The translations under genes were made by a program, and so were the position numbers. From Lepidodermella squamata (lineage: Eukaryota; Gastrotricha), in contig JBLDXI010000009.1 in assembly GCA_047495785.1 (NCBI GenBank), positions 2,294,001-2,358,000 on the forward strand: a stretch of DNA of 64,000 nucleotides, in the 5' to 3' direction. The notes below the pieces were generated by a model that was not told where the DNA came from, made no database searches, and saw only the letters and a program-made list of their open reading frames with translations. Position 1 is the stretch's first letter. Each line of letters starts with the position of its first letter. Shown here in pieces: positions 1 through 11,900 of this stretch.

Positions 1-1844
1 TGCCACCATTGGTGGGCTCGGTGATGTTTGCAACATGTGGAGCGATGCGCCGCAAACAACATGCGGGTCAGGGCTTACCTGCTGTAAGAACTTGAATTAT
101 ATAATTGCCTCGCTAAGATTTTTTTCATCGATTAGTCAAATGTCCCGAATCATACAAGAGTTCAGTCGTCCAGGCTAAATGTGTTTGTAAGTGCTTTATG
201 AATTAACAAAAGATGTTTCATTCACGAATAAATTTTCAGCCTACGATTTGCCATCGAATAACTGCCCAAGTGGGACTCGAACTTGTGGTTTCAACGCGGC
301 TTGTAAAGTTATTGGGGGAGTTCCTGTTTGCATGTGCACAAAAGCTGGCCATATTCTCGACAGCAACTTGGTATTTTTACCTTGTCACACGGAGTTTCAT
401 TACTCTATTATGCCTTATCGACAGATTGATTGCTACGGATGGACAGAAACTAAAGGCTCGTGCAATGCGACATGTGGAGCTGGTTTTTATGAAGTCACCC
501 GAACTTGCGAAAAGGCGAGTGGATCAAAAGCTGTGTGTCCGGGGCCTTCATCCTTTACCGTCGCCTGTTCAACCGGTGTTGAATGCCCACGTAATCTAAC
601 TTTTTATCGCATAACTGTGGGCTTTATTATTCATCAAAAACAGTGCCGAAGGAGCAGCTTTCTAAATCTGTTTTCCTGGAGGTCGTCACGAAAGTCATCA
701 CAGTTGATCTATTTGATAAATATTTGGAATCACCAGTGAGACGCGTAATCGCATCTGGCTTGACGACGAACTGCGTCAAAAACTCAACCGCGTTTGAAAA
801 TCAATGCTGCCCTGGAAAAGTGTGGGCTGCGGGTATCACAGATACTGACTGCATAGGCGTCTCCAATGTTCAGCTGATAAACAAGTTCTACGATGGTGGC
901 AGACTCAAATTCTACATTAGCGCGCAAAACAGCGGAACCAGCAAATGCTGCTCGAACGCTGCGGCGAAAATGTCACGCCGAAAACGAGCGACGTCAGTCG
1001 ATATCGACCAGTCTACTCTCGCCTCTGTTGTTTCGAGTCAATCAGTGTAAGTATCGATCAAATTGTTTGAACTCAATTTCATGACATCATTTTCCCCAGC
1101 GTTAATGATATCACCGGTGAAGTACAAAAAGTGGACCCCGATGGCAAGGTTCCTGGAAGCTCTATCATTATAGCCTCCGCGGTCACAACTGCCTCTCCGT
1201 CCACTGCTGCAGCGGCTGGGGCTAACTCAGGGGCTAATTCGGGATCTGGGGCTTCGACTACTAATGCTGCGTCAGCCGTCACAGCTCAGGCTGTTGGTAG
1301 TAGTGGTTCCTCATCGGTAACCGTTTCCCCCATTTTTTGCATCTTGTATTTACACATCTTCAATTTCAGTCCTCAAGTGGCGGATTGGAAGGGTGGGTTA
1401 TTGGTGTTATTGGTGGAGTAATTGGTCTTGTCGTGGTTGGGGCTGTAGTCGGAGTGATCGTTTTCTGCATCATCAAGAAAAAGTAACCAGGCTTTAATAC
1501 AGCCTTTTTGGCCATTATTACATTTTTCTCTCAGGAATTCTGGTAAGGTGGCAAATGCATCAGATCCACCAACCCCTTATGACCATATCCAAGAAAGTAC
1601 TGAGAATCACAAAATAGCGTCAGCCCGACCTACTACAGTCGTGCGACCGGGAACAGTTGTCCAGCCTGAATCTGGTCTCAGGCCAAGCACCCGAGCTTTT
1701 CCTCGATCTGCTAGGCCGGATGATCATATTGCACCTGGCGGCGAACCACCAAATCCAAACGACCCGAATTATCCTGCCTACTTCGGCAGATATCCGTCTG
1801 CCAAGCCTGAAGCTTTGGCACCACAGTCAGTGCATGGACATTGA
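1..1844 (+). CDS. Type I membrane protein, tandem family member A (3' part of gene)
   Basis: The 5' part of this gene lies outside the window. Coding exons are 1-83, 136-186, 240-370, 425-590, 644-1046, 1100-1316, 1370-1482 and 1535-1844; every junction is GT-AG and phase-compatible. In order they encode a Cys-rich segment (GLGDVCNMW), a short linker exon (KCPE), an EGF-like module, a TSP1-like module starting IDCYGW with CNATCGAG, and a Cys-rich membrane-proximal domain with ENQCCPGK. An SRRKRA furin-type site follows, then an Ala/Ser-rich stalk, a Gly-rich transmembrane helix, a KKK stop-transfer and a roughly 100-residue tail with YPAYFGRY near its end. The same exons in the same phases recur in the downstream genes, which is the main support for the model. 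The family is not one I recognise. It is probably a cell-surface protein whose ectodomain is cut by a proprotein convertase; that role is inference from the motif. Confidence 0.85.
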
Positions 1845-2170
1845 CACTAGATCAAGTTCAGTTCATATTGCGAGAATTCTTAATTCTATTCTTTCCTATC
1901 TTTCATAATCAGCTGATGCCGCTTTTCTATTAATTCATTCTTTTGTTGATCTCTATATTCAGCGTTATGAAGTAAAACAAAAAACGTTGCTTCGATCGAT
2001 TGCTGAGTTTTTTCTCATCGATATGGGTCACACCTTCACCTAGAACGGTTTGGCGCGTTGCTTCGCGTCAGCGATAAGGCTGGTAAACAGTGGTGCCGCA
2101 GCTTGCATAATGAAGTTTTGCAGTTCTCTCTAAAATCTAGGGGACATTTAATCGAGTCATTTTCTATCTC

Positions 2171-2188
2171 ATGGAATTTTCGAGATGA
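2171..2188 (+). promoter_or_regulatory. Short upstream ORF overlapping the start of member B
   Basis: An ATG at 2171 opens a five-codon frame whose TGA overlaps the ATG at 2185 (arrangement ATGA). If the 5' UTR includes it, a ribosome would have to reinitiate or leak past it. No transcript evidence is available, so it may be upstream of the real 5' end. Confidence 0.3.
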
Positions 2189-5100
2189 AAGTAACGTTGA
2201 AGATACTTTTCCTGCTTTTTAATTCGTTAGCTGTCATCGGTAAGCAGACTAAAGTCTGATAAACCCTATCACCAGAGATCACATTTTTTTAAACAGGTCA
2301 AGAGACAACAACTGTAGACTCCTCGGCGTTGATAGTTTGCCAGTACAATGACTGCACGGGGAAAGTCTTTCTCTCCTTCTCAGGCGGATATTTTCTTCAG
2401 CATTGCATGACCGCTGACGATACCATTCAGACTTGCGATACATCGACTGCAACCTTCGTTCCGCTGACAGATGCCAGCTTACCGAGCATAGCCTGCAAAG
2501 GAGATTACAAGTTCACCGTTCTCAGCACGGATTACTGGCTCGATGTCTATGACTTCAAGCGCTTTGATGGCACTGTCTGGGCAACTGTTGACTTGGGAGA
2601 GGCTTTCCACAACTATTTGTCGCGGCTGCGCGAGAATGAAGGTAAAATTATTTGATCAATTCACATCAAACTCAAAAATATTGCCTGATGTCAAGGAACT
2701 GGCTCATTTTACTGCAGCGCTCTAGTCAGCTCTACGCCTATAACCAGTACGACTGAGCTGAGTTACGAGAATGAAGTAGCTTGGTTCTACAATGGAAGTT
2801 ACTATGACATCGGGACTGACTCCACTGGTAACTTGGTCCAGCAGCCACAAGCTGTTGTGCAGCGTTTCTTGTACACCTACCCATACATCTCGCGAGACAT
2901 TGACCCCGCATGCGAATCCTCGGTGTGCTGCTGGTTCCAGGATGATATGCAGATCCTCTACAACGGGGAGTATCAAAATGTGCCTGCGGACTTTGTCTAC
3001 AATGGGACTAAGTGGCTAGTATGGGATAACGACCAATATAACCTGTATACAGGGGTATTCAATTGGGGGTAATTTGTATTTTCGATTTATTTCGGCGTTC
3101 ACAATTGAATTTCACAATAGGATTCTCGAGTGTTCCAACCACCTCTCGAACCTGGAGGTCTCAGATTCTGACGGGACTAAATACAAATTTATCAACGCAA
3201 CTCTGTGGGTTTTGGATAGCTCAGGAGAGCCAATCACTCTGGCGGCTCATGACATCCCATATTGGAACCTCGTCGACAGTGATTCGAGCGCTACCGGTGG
3301 CTATTACTACACACCAGATGAAGCGTCACCTGTAACCATGTGGAAAAATCACAGGTTTGTTCAACAAGCAGAAATGTTTAGACATTAAAGTAAAACCTTT
3401 CTCCCCAGTGGGATTTACTCTGTTTCGATTATCGATGGAGATTACGATTTCAAAGTGACAGACCAAACTACGGTAGCAATGACAGATGGTACAACTATCG
3501 GTGGAGATGAGACCTCGGCAGCTACAACAGCGAATGCAGCCACCACTGAGCCTGATTCAACCAGTACCCAATCCACATCTGAGCCTGATTCAACCAGTAC
3601 CCAAGCCACTACTGAGCCTGATTCAACCAGTACCCAAGCCACTACTGAGCCTGATTCAACCAGTACCCAAGCCACCAACCAGCCTGATTCAACCAGCACC
3701 CAAGTTACTACGCAGACAACGACACAGCCCAGTTCAAACACTGTCGCAACAGCAGCGACGACTACGACTCAGAGCAGCGCCACCTCCACAGTAACAGCCA
3801 CCACAGCAGCCCCTACTGCAACCACCCAGCCTTCTGAAACATCATCGACGGCAACCCAGGCCCAGACGACTCAGCCTACTACAACATCAAGTAGCACAAC
3901 TACCACTACTACCCCCACAACTACGACCACCCCAACAACAACTTCTACGACTACTACGACCACATCAACAACAACCACGACCACGACTACAACTACAACT
4001 ACTACTACACCACTGACGCCCCCTCCTTGCGTTTATGATGAAATGGATTTGGACCAGCCGAAAGATGCCGTATGCGCTGCACAGGCTGATGCGAACAAAG
4101 TCACTGGGATAACACTGTGCGATCCAAAAGATACAGAAGACGTTTGTGGACAGTATTACTACTGTTGGACGGTTCCCGACATTTTTGAAATGACGTGCTC
4201 TATGGGCATATGCCTTCCTGGTAAGCCACAATTCTCAATGACGAAATGATACTATTCTTAGTTTTTTTCTGAAAGCTTATGCAACTTTTTGCCCTGGGTT
4301 TTCGAATTCTTCGACAACGACTCAAGCTTCATCACTAGCGCGCAAACGTTCGATATTCAATTTTTGATTCAGCAATTTTAGTAATAACCTTTTCCTTTTC
4401 AGCATACAATTCGGCTTGCTCCTCGGACACCGAATGCTACACAGGGCGTTGCGATGGTGGGAAATGCTTATGTTCCTCTTGCACAAAGCTCCTCGCGGAG
4501 ATTGCATTCGATAAAATTCGAGGGGTTCCTTACTACCGCGAAAGATGCATTCGTATGTTCTCGTCTGTTTTGATTACCAGGGAATTAATCATTTATTTAA
4601 CAGCATCAAATAGCACGATTAATGAAGTTGGCGACACCTGCGATATGTTGAGCGATTCTCCGGCCAGCGCTTGCCAAACAGGCGCTACTTGCAGTTAGTT
4701 GAATGGTTTCCGTTTTGAATTTTCAAGCTGGAATATTTTTCTTGCAGTGAAGTGCCCGGAAGCATGGAAAAGTTCTGTCTTACCAGCAAAGTGCACAGGT
4801 ATATTGTCCTTTACCATTTTTTGATGTATTATCAGTTGTGAATTTCAGCTCTGAAAATCACAACGGCGGCCTGTTCCACTAATTCTTGCGGCTATCAGGC
4901 AGGGTGCAAAATGGTTGATGGAATATCTTTATGCACATGTACCAAGTCAGAATATTCTCTGGAATCAAATAAGGTGAGTTGATGATGATGATGCTGATGA
5001 ACCTCCTTATCCTGTTGCTTCACTAGATTGACTGCTACGGCTGGAATATTGTCAATCAAACAGAATGCAACGCAACGTGTGGCACTGGGTATTATCAAAT

Positions 5101-6388
5101 TACTCGAGTTTGCGATAAGAAATCCGGATCTAGCGCTGAGTGTGATGGCGACACTGTCATCTATGTCCCCTGCTCCGCAAGTGTTGAATGCCCCGGTAAG
5201 TGTTCCTCGATCCAGCTTTGATCTCCATAAACGATTTCAATCTTAGTACCGGCTGAGAAAAAATCGTCCGTAGTTTTGGTTGAAATTGAATCCAGAGTTA
5301 TCACGATTGAAATATTCGAGGAGTACCTCGAAAGCACCATCAAGTCTCTGATGGCATCTGCTCTGTCGACTAAATGCACGAATGACAGTGCCATGTTTGA
5401 GGGGCAGTGTTGCCCTGGCAAAGCCTGGTCTGCGGCTGTAGCTAAATACTCGGACTGTGTCAGCCAAACCGACGGTATCGAAATAATCAACAAATACTCA
5501 ACCGGCGAGAAGTTCAGATTCTACTTCAGCGCAAAAGGCGATCCAGCAAGCCAATGCTGCTCAACGGCGAGCGCAAAAACTCGACGAAAGAGAGCTGCTG
5601 ACTTTGATCAAAGCTCTTTAGCCTATATTATGGCGTCTTCGGGCGTGTAAGTGTATCCTAATCCAGCGTGACTAGACTTCACCCTTTGTCTTTGTACAGG
5701 CTCAATTCGTTTCAAACGGCGGTCCAAACTGTCGACCCTGATAGCACGTTGTCAGTTCCAGCAGCGACTACGACTACCGCGGCAACCACAACCACGGCAG
5801 CTTTAGCAGCGGGCGCGGCCACAAGCTCTGCAAGTGGAGGATCAGCAACTTCTTCTGTTTCCGCAACAACTACAACTACTGGCGTAGTTTCCGTCGCCCC
5901 TCAACAATCAGGTGGTAGTTCATCATCTTCGGTAAGACTTGCAACCAAAATAATTTGTAGCCGTTCCTTACCTTAATTTTCCCAAGTCTTCGGATGGCAA
6001 TGGAGCTCTCATTGGTGGTGTCGTTGGAGGAGTTCTAGGTGCCGCAGCGATTGGTGGAATCATCGGCGGCGTCGTTTATTTCATGAAAAAGAAGTAAGTT
6101 TCAAGCTAAAAATTACCCTTGAGTCACAATTATTCCTTTTTTATCAGGAATTCACCCAAAATATCGGATAGCAATAGGCCACCTAATCAAATCGCCACAC
6201 AGCGTATTTCTGAGGATACGATGATTAGAGGCCCCGCTCATGTCCCCATGGACCAAGATTCTCCTCGATTTATTCATGCGAATGTTGTGACGACGAAAGG
6301 GCCCCACCCAGAGTATCCATCTTATTACGGCCGTTACACTCAAGTTGGACCCAACAAGTCATTGGCCCCGACGCAGCCCTACGGCTAA
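2185..6388 (+). CDS. Type I membrane protein, tandem family member B (full length)
   Basis: Fourteen coding exons are consistent in phase: 2185-2239, 2297-2641, 2696-3068, 3121-3354, 3409-4220, 4403-4552, 4604-4693, 4748-4798, 4849-4973, 5027-5195, 5247-5646, 5700-5931, 5987-6093 and 6148-6388. They give about 1127 residues. The start is a clear signal peptide (MKVTLKILFLLFNSLAVIG). Next come a Cys-rich N-terminal domain (RLRENEGTG, SSVCCWFQD, GVFNWG), a long Thr/Ser mucin-like region with an 11-residue tandem repeat, and a CSMGICLPG segment. EB-like, EGF-like and TSP1-like modules (IDCYGW, CNATCGTG) follow, then a QCCPGKAW domain ending in TRRKRA, an Ala/Thr stalk, a glycine-zipper helix and a tail with YPSYYGRY. 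It lies 340 bp after member A and is followed by AATAAA at 6586. Probably an adhesion-like or mucin-like surface protein; the function is unknown. Confidence 0.88.
3548..3712 (+). repeat. In-frame 33-bp tandem repeat, five units, inside member B
   Basis: Five adjacent 33-bp units encode an 11-residue repeat of the type EPDSTSTQATT. Units 3 and 4 are almost identical, so the array is recent and may vary in copy number. It is followed by about 300 bp of Thr-rich ACN codons up to about 4014. Both features are typical of an O-glycosylated stalk. Confidence 0.9.
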
Positions 6389-6585
6389 TGAGAGCCTTGA
6401 AGGCGATGTGATCTTTCCGATGTAAAGAGATGACAGATCATTCTGAATGATTTACCAATATATCTTGCGGCAATCTCTTCTGGCTATAGCTTTACTCAAG
6501 ATATTCGCCCGGTGTTATTTTTGTTGCACTTTCTGAGTGTAAAAAGACTAATATAAGCTGACTCTTTTCTGCAGTGACATTTTCG

Positions 6586-6591
6586 AATAAA
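6586..6591 (+). terminator. Polyadenylation signal of member B
   Basis: AATAAA about 200 bp after the stop codon of member B, followed by a T-rich stretch. Confidence 0.6.
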
Positions 6592-7129
6592 TAATTTTTG
6601 TTCGGCATGTTTTGATTTGGCATGTTTCGAAGTATTATATCTTGCATTCGCATGTTGAAAAATACGACCAGGTGTTATCGAGACGAATTTCGACCCTCAG
6701 ACCGTCTGATTATTCGCAATTCGCAGGGTATATTTTTAAGCTCATGTATTATGCATGCTGCTCTATTTATTGGAATTTCTACATCGCATTCGTGACTCGT
6801 GACCTATTATTGTGTATCGCCTCCAGAATAAAATGCGGTATTAATGCTCTATCGGTGTTTGGAAATTCGATCGAATTGTCATTAATGTTAAAAACAAGTG
6901 GTATTGCCTTATCATTCAATTATCGAAATCGAAACGATTTTCAGGCCATGGGAAGGAGGATACAATTGAGAGGACTCATTGCCGAAAGGCTAAGCTAATT
7001 ATAACACTCGAGTTTGTGACCCATTGGCGCATCCTACAGCTAAAGGATTAGTTATCAGTTAGTTGCTGAACGCTACATAGATTCAAGTCAAATACTTATT
7101 TATTATTTTTTACTTCGTTGAGCTTAATC
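6592..7129 (+). other. Intergenic spacer between members B and C
   Basis: The 128-codon frame at 6612-6998 has no similarity to the neighbouring exons and no plausible splice partners. I see no gene here; the stretch probably holds the promoter of member C. Confidence 0.4.
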
Positions 7130-8403
7130 ATGCCAGGTTATCGTCTATATTCATTGCTCAGGTGGATACTAACACTTATACCTCTAACTAATCCTTCTCC
7201 ATTTGCTGGTGCTTATGATTAAGATAAAGATATGATGCAGATGAGGGTTTCGATTTTTCGATAATTCGCTGGGAGATACATATTACGTCAGCAGGAGTTA
7301 TTTGATGAACATCCAAGTCTGTTGCTAATCAAACGTGGACCCGGCAACCCGGTGCATGTTGGATAAAGTTGGCGGTGCACCCATGCAGATCGCAATCACC
7401 CACGTGTAACATCGCATTTCCTGGCTACTCTCGCCTCAGCTGCTCTTCAAACTGTGCATCGACAATATCGCACCTGCGAACAACGCAAACAAGCCGTAGA
7501 GGTCCCTTATCGATAGTTCTTTATCGATCGTATGATCTTTCCAGAACAATGAATCATAATTTGTTTGGTGGAGGTGAAATAATGATTAAATTTGATTCTG
7601 GCATATTATACCTCACCGAAAGCTTATTGCTCTGTGCGTAGCAATGAAACGACCCACCAAGGGAAAGATAAAATATTCTGAAAGCGAGCCATAAATTTGC
7701 TTTTATTGATTCTCACCAAAGACAATTTATTGCCGATATCTGATGGCTTCTTCTCTAACAAGCACCAAATCATTCAACTCCACAACGTTGGTTAGGAAAA
7801 ACTCTTTATTTTAGCTTGAAATAACGCTGATTTTATATATTTTATTAGCCCTCATCGAATAATAATCAAAACAGCGATTCTCAAATCGGGGCGATCATTG
7901 GAGGAACGATCGGGGGAATTGTCTTTATAATTCTTGCTGTTGGGTTAATTACTTACGCGATTTCATGGAAATCGTAAGTCAAAGGTCTTATATATTAACT
8001 CATTAAGAAAATTAATCAAAATTGCAGTAAGAGGCGAAAGGTAGCTGCTGGACAAACTGCTAAAAAGATGTTTGCAATCAAAGCGTTGGTTGCGGCTTCC
8101 AGACCAACTCGTCCAACTGCAGCTCGAATCGGCACGAGACCAGCAACGAGACCCATCATAGATCTACCGCAACCTCACTTTGAGTCGTCAGAACAACACG
8201 GAAACCCAAACAAAATGAAAGCTGCAACTCGTGTAATCATGCTTGGAAGCTCAATAACCTCGCGACCGGGTCAAGGTGTTGCTAACTACCCTCCGTCATC
8301 CGAACACCTGTTTCACGGTGGGAGCCAGACTCACTTCAATCCGTATTCCCAACCTGCTTTCGTCGAGCCAGTTTATGCTTCAGCGCCACCTTATGGTAGA
8401 TAG
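7130..8403 (+). CDS. Minimal family member C: signal peptide, helix and tail without the large ectodomain
   Basis: The strong part is the 3' end. Exon 7849-7973 encodes a Gly-rich helix (IGAIIGGTIGGIVF) and exon 8028-8403 a basic tail ending in ASAPPYGR; both match the helix and tail exons of the paralogues in phase. Upstream I propose a signal-peptide exon 7130-7208 (MPGYRLYSLLRWILTLIP, ending in phase 1 as in member B). Exon 7440-7495 follows, then exon 7722-7790, whose YLMASS resembles the YIMASS of member B. With these the chain closes in frame at about 234 residues. The two middle exons are inferred from splice signals and phase only. The alternative is a relic that kept only the last two exons, but member F has the same reduced design, which favours a real small gene. 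AATAAA lies at 8559. Confidence 0.55.
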
Positions 8404-8558
8404 GCCTCTTTATTTTTGCATCCATCTAGCGTTCTAGAATCCACCTAGAAGGCTCATATGCGATGTTTCCATGTTTCCATGTTTCGTATTCCCGATGTCC
8501 ACAGCGACTTTTTATACTCTCTACTTATTGTTATACAGACGAATAGTAATTACTTATT

Positions 8559-8564
8559 AATAAA
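8559..8564 (+). terminator. Polyadenylation signal of member C
   Basis: AATAAA about 155 bp after the stop codon of member C. A used signal here would support member C being transcribed. Confidence 0.5.
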
Positions 8565-8995
8565 ATCATTCTTTCAGATGGAAGATGGCGTTGTTTGAGC
8601 CATTCTTCCACTATTTTTCTTTCAAGCGATCTCAGCCAACGGCTGTAGTCGCCCTGGCAGCTCTGTAAAATCAGCCAGAAAAAACCACTTGTTTATGTAT
8701 CGGAATTCGTTGAACGCGGTATGCTTACTTACGCTGCCTAGCAAATCATCATCGACAATATGAATTATTCAGCGGCTACAAGAAGAGGATTTCACCCTCT
8801 TGAAGGGTGTAGCACTTTTACGGCAAACAATTTCTCGGTTGTGTAAAATAATTTATTCTTAGCAGTGAAATCTAGCACGAGATCAGCAAATGACATGACG
8901 AAGGTAAGCCTCTCAAAGTCAGCATGGTTCTTCTGTTAAAGGCCTTCGTATAGGGAACATACAGAATCCTAATATCATGCGCCTTACTGAGCGCA
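8565..8995 (+). other. Intergenic spacer and putative promoter of member D
   Basis: No open frame of note. It contains the probable upstream region and the unresolved first exon of member D, including a possible alternative ATG-containing exon near 8893-8901 (MTK, phase 0) that does not fit the next exon. Confidence 0.35.
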
Positions 8996-11900
8996 ATGAT
9001 ATCTTTGATTTACGGTGGGTAATTACGCTAACAGCTTTGATACGGTAAAACTGAGTTTCAACTCATTCAGGTCAAAATAATGTTACAACATCAGCTAACG
9101 CGACGGCATCGGCTACTACTACGTTAGCCGCGACCACAGTCAAGTCGAATACTAGTAAAAATCTTCACAACATGGATATATTTCTTTTTAAATTGTAAAT
9201 CTCAGCAAATACCAATGCAACTTCAAGCTCGGCTTCAAACTCTACGTCCACGAGTTCGAATTCCACATCCTCAAATGCTGCAAGCTCGAACAGTTCTGCC
9301 ACTGCAGCTGCAGGTAATTACTGCGAATGATAATTTAATGATCTATCAGATTCTCCCTCTTTCTTAGCTAACGCTGGTGAGTTGACGGCTAGCGAGTATG
9401 ATTTTTATACCTTATTTTCTGTTGAAAGCAACGACTGCAGCTACAACTGCGGCTGCGGCTGCAACTACAGCTGCGGCTGCGACTACAGCTGCAGCTGCTG
9501 CTACAACAACAGTCGCAGCAACGACACAAGCCGCGACTACAACAACAGCAGCGACAACTACAACTACAGGTTGATGGGTCTCACGTTGATTGCTATACTT
9601 ACCGAAGATTATTTTACCAATAGCTTCATCGTCAGATGGCACCCCTGTGAAGCCAACAAAGGTATACTGCGGCAACACAACATACTGCAATGGGACAGGA
9701 TTCACTGACAGCTTGGGCACAATTTATTGCATTACCAGTGATCTTCAGATACAAGAATGTGATCCTGATACAGAAGATTTCGATCCGGTTGCTGCGGGCG
9801 CCTTGGCATACTTGCCATGTTTTGGAAATTTCACATTCACTGTTTTGAGCACCAAGTTTTGGCTGAAAGACATCTACCTGCTCAAACACAATGGGGTGAA
9901 ATACGTCTATACTACCTGGCCGTCTTTGGATTCAATGACCAGGTACTTGTCGCGATTGAGGCAAAATGAAGGCTCGGGGTGGTTCTATTGCGCCGCTTCG
10001 GTTTACACAAAGCTTAATAACGGCACATACACATCAACGAAAACCGTTGCTTTCTACTACAACGCAACGAACTATTACGATGTAAAAGTCAACGCTTCGG
10101 GTTACTTGACGTTGGCTACTCAGGAAACTAAACAATCAGCGCTGTACACTGTCCCATTCGTCACCAAGGACATCGACGGTTGTGCCTCGACAGTCTGTTG
10201 CTGGTTCCAAGATACTTACAATGTTTCTAGTACCGAGAAAGGCGTCACTGATTTCGTGTTTAATGGCACGAAGTGGACTTACTACGTTAGCAACGCCTAT
10301 ACCGTCTACACGGGTGATTTTAACTGGGGGTAAGGATGCATTCCGTTAACTTGGATTAGCTTAGATTTTGGATATAATTTTTTATTCAGGATTGCGAGCT
10401 GCGCTGCTTATTTGTCTAATTTCGCTTACAAAATGGCAAATGGTACCAAATACAAGTTTGAAAATGGATCTGTTTATCAGACAACCAGCAGTGGAGCCGT
10501 AACAGGGCCTGCTAGAGTTGATACTAAGCACGATGAACTGATCGACTCCGATCCTTTAGCCAGTGGAGGCTATTACTTCACTTTGCCATCAAGTACCTGG
10601 GGCATGTTCAGAAATCAGAGCGGCAATTACAGCAGCACTGTCAAGAACGGAGACTTCTCCTTGAGCAAAGTTCCTCCCAGTTGTACCGAGGGTGGTAAAA
10701 GGCTGTGGCAGAACGCGTCTCCAAGATGTACGGCGTCCACCGATGTGATCAGGTTGACGAGAAACATACCTTGTGATCTTCAAGAATCTCCTAGTATCTG
10801 TGGGACTGGTTACAAGTGCATACCTATACCCACGGTGTTTAGCATATCATGCAGCATGGGCTTTTGCATGCCTGGTAAGCTACGAAATTTCGCTAACCTC
10901 TGATAATCGGAACTATGTATAGATTATGAAAAATGCACGCCAACGACTACAACTTCTACTACAACTACTAGTACAACAACAAGCACCACCACCACTACCG
11001 CGCCTACGACCACAACAGCAGCTACGACAACAGGAGTAACAACAACTGCTGGCACGACGGCAGCCCCCACGACAACCCGTCCGACAATTACCGGCTTGCA
11101 AAGTGAGTTTTTGTATGGTTTCATGTTGCTGGCTCAACCAAAACCTGACTATCATAGAATATGGGTCATATTGCTACGTTAATTCTGACTGCTTCACCGG
11201 CCTTTGCGTCAACAACACCTGTTCTTGCTCTTCGTGCTCTCAAATTCTTGCTGGTTTCGACTACGATTACACGAAATCGTCGCTGTACTACGTCGAACGA
11301 TGCATCCGTAATGACTTTATCTTTACTTCGGGAATTCATTTTAAATTTTTCATAACAGCGAGTAACAGCACAATTGGTGGTCTGGGTGACACTTGCGATC
11401 TCTGGGCCGATATGAAATCAAAAGCCTGTGGCAATGGGCTTGTTTGTGGTATGTGCGTCATAAATTCTTGGTTATCGTGGTTCAAGTTTGTTGTTACTTA
11501 AGCTAAATGCCCGGAAGCGTGGAAGAGCTCAGTTACCCCAGCGAAATGCGTTTGTAAGTTCTTAACAAGGGTAATGTGCCTATCTTCGAAACCGATTTAC
11601 TATAGCTCTGAACATCTCTTCATCTTCATCATCGGAAACTTGTCCATCGACTTATTCCTGTGGATACAAGGCTACATGTAAAATGATTGGTGGAGTACCC
11701 GCATGCACTTGCACTTCTGCCGGATACGCACTTGAGTCGAACGGTGTTGATTGCTACGGCTGGAGCATTACCAGCCAAACCACTTGCGGAGTCACCTGTG
11801 GCAACGGAGCGATAACAATTAATCGAGTTTGCGACAAAAAGAACTCGTCCACCGCTGTTTGTTCGGGCAATACTACCCTTACCCAGTCTTGCAAAGCTGC

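Noticed and set aside
3442-3741. Long minus-strand frame with regular Val/Trp/Leu/Glu repeats
   Set aside because: It is the antisense of the 33-bp coding repeat in member B; the regularity comes from the repeat.
6612-6998. 128-codon open frame between members B and C
   Set aside because: Codon use is unlike the neighbours, there is no similarity to family exons, and AATAAA of member B lies just before it.
9412-9720. Minus-strand Val/Ala-rich frame
   Set aside because: Antisense of the Ala/Thr codon tract in member D; no independent start or splice context.
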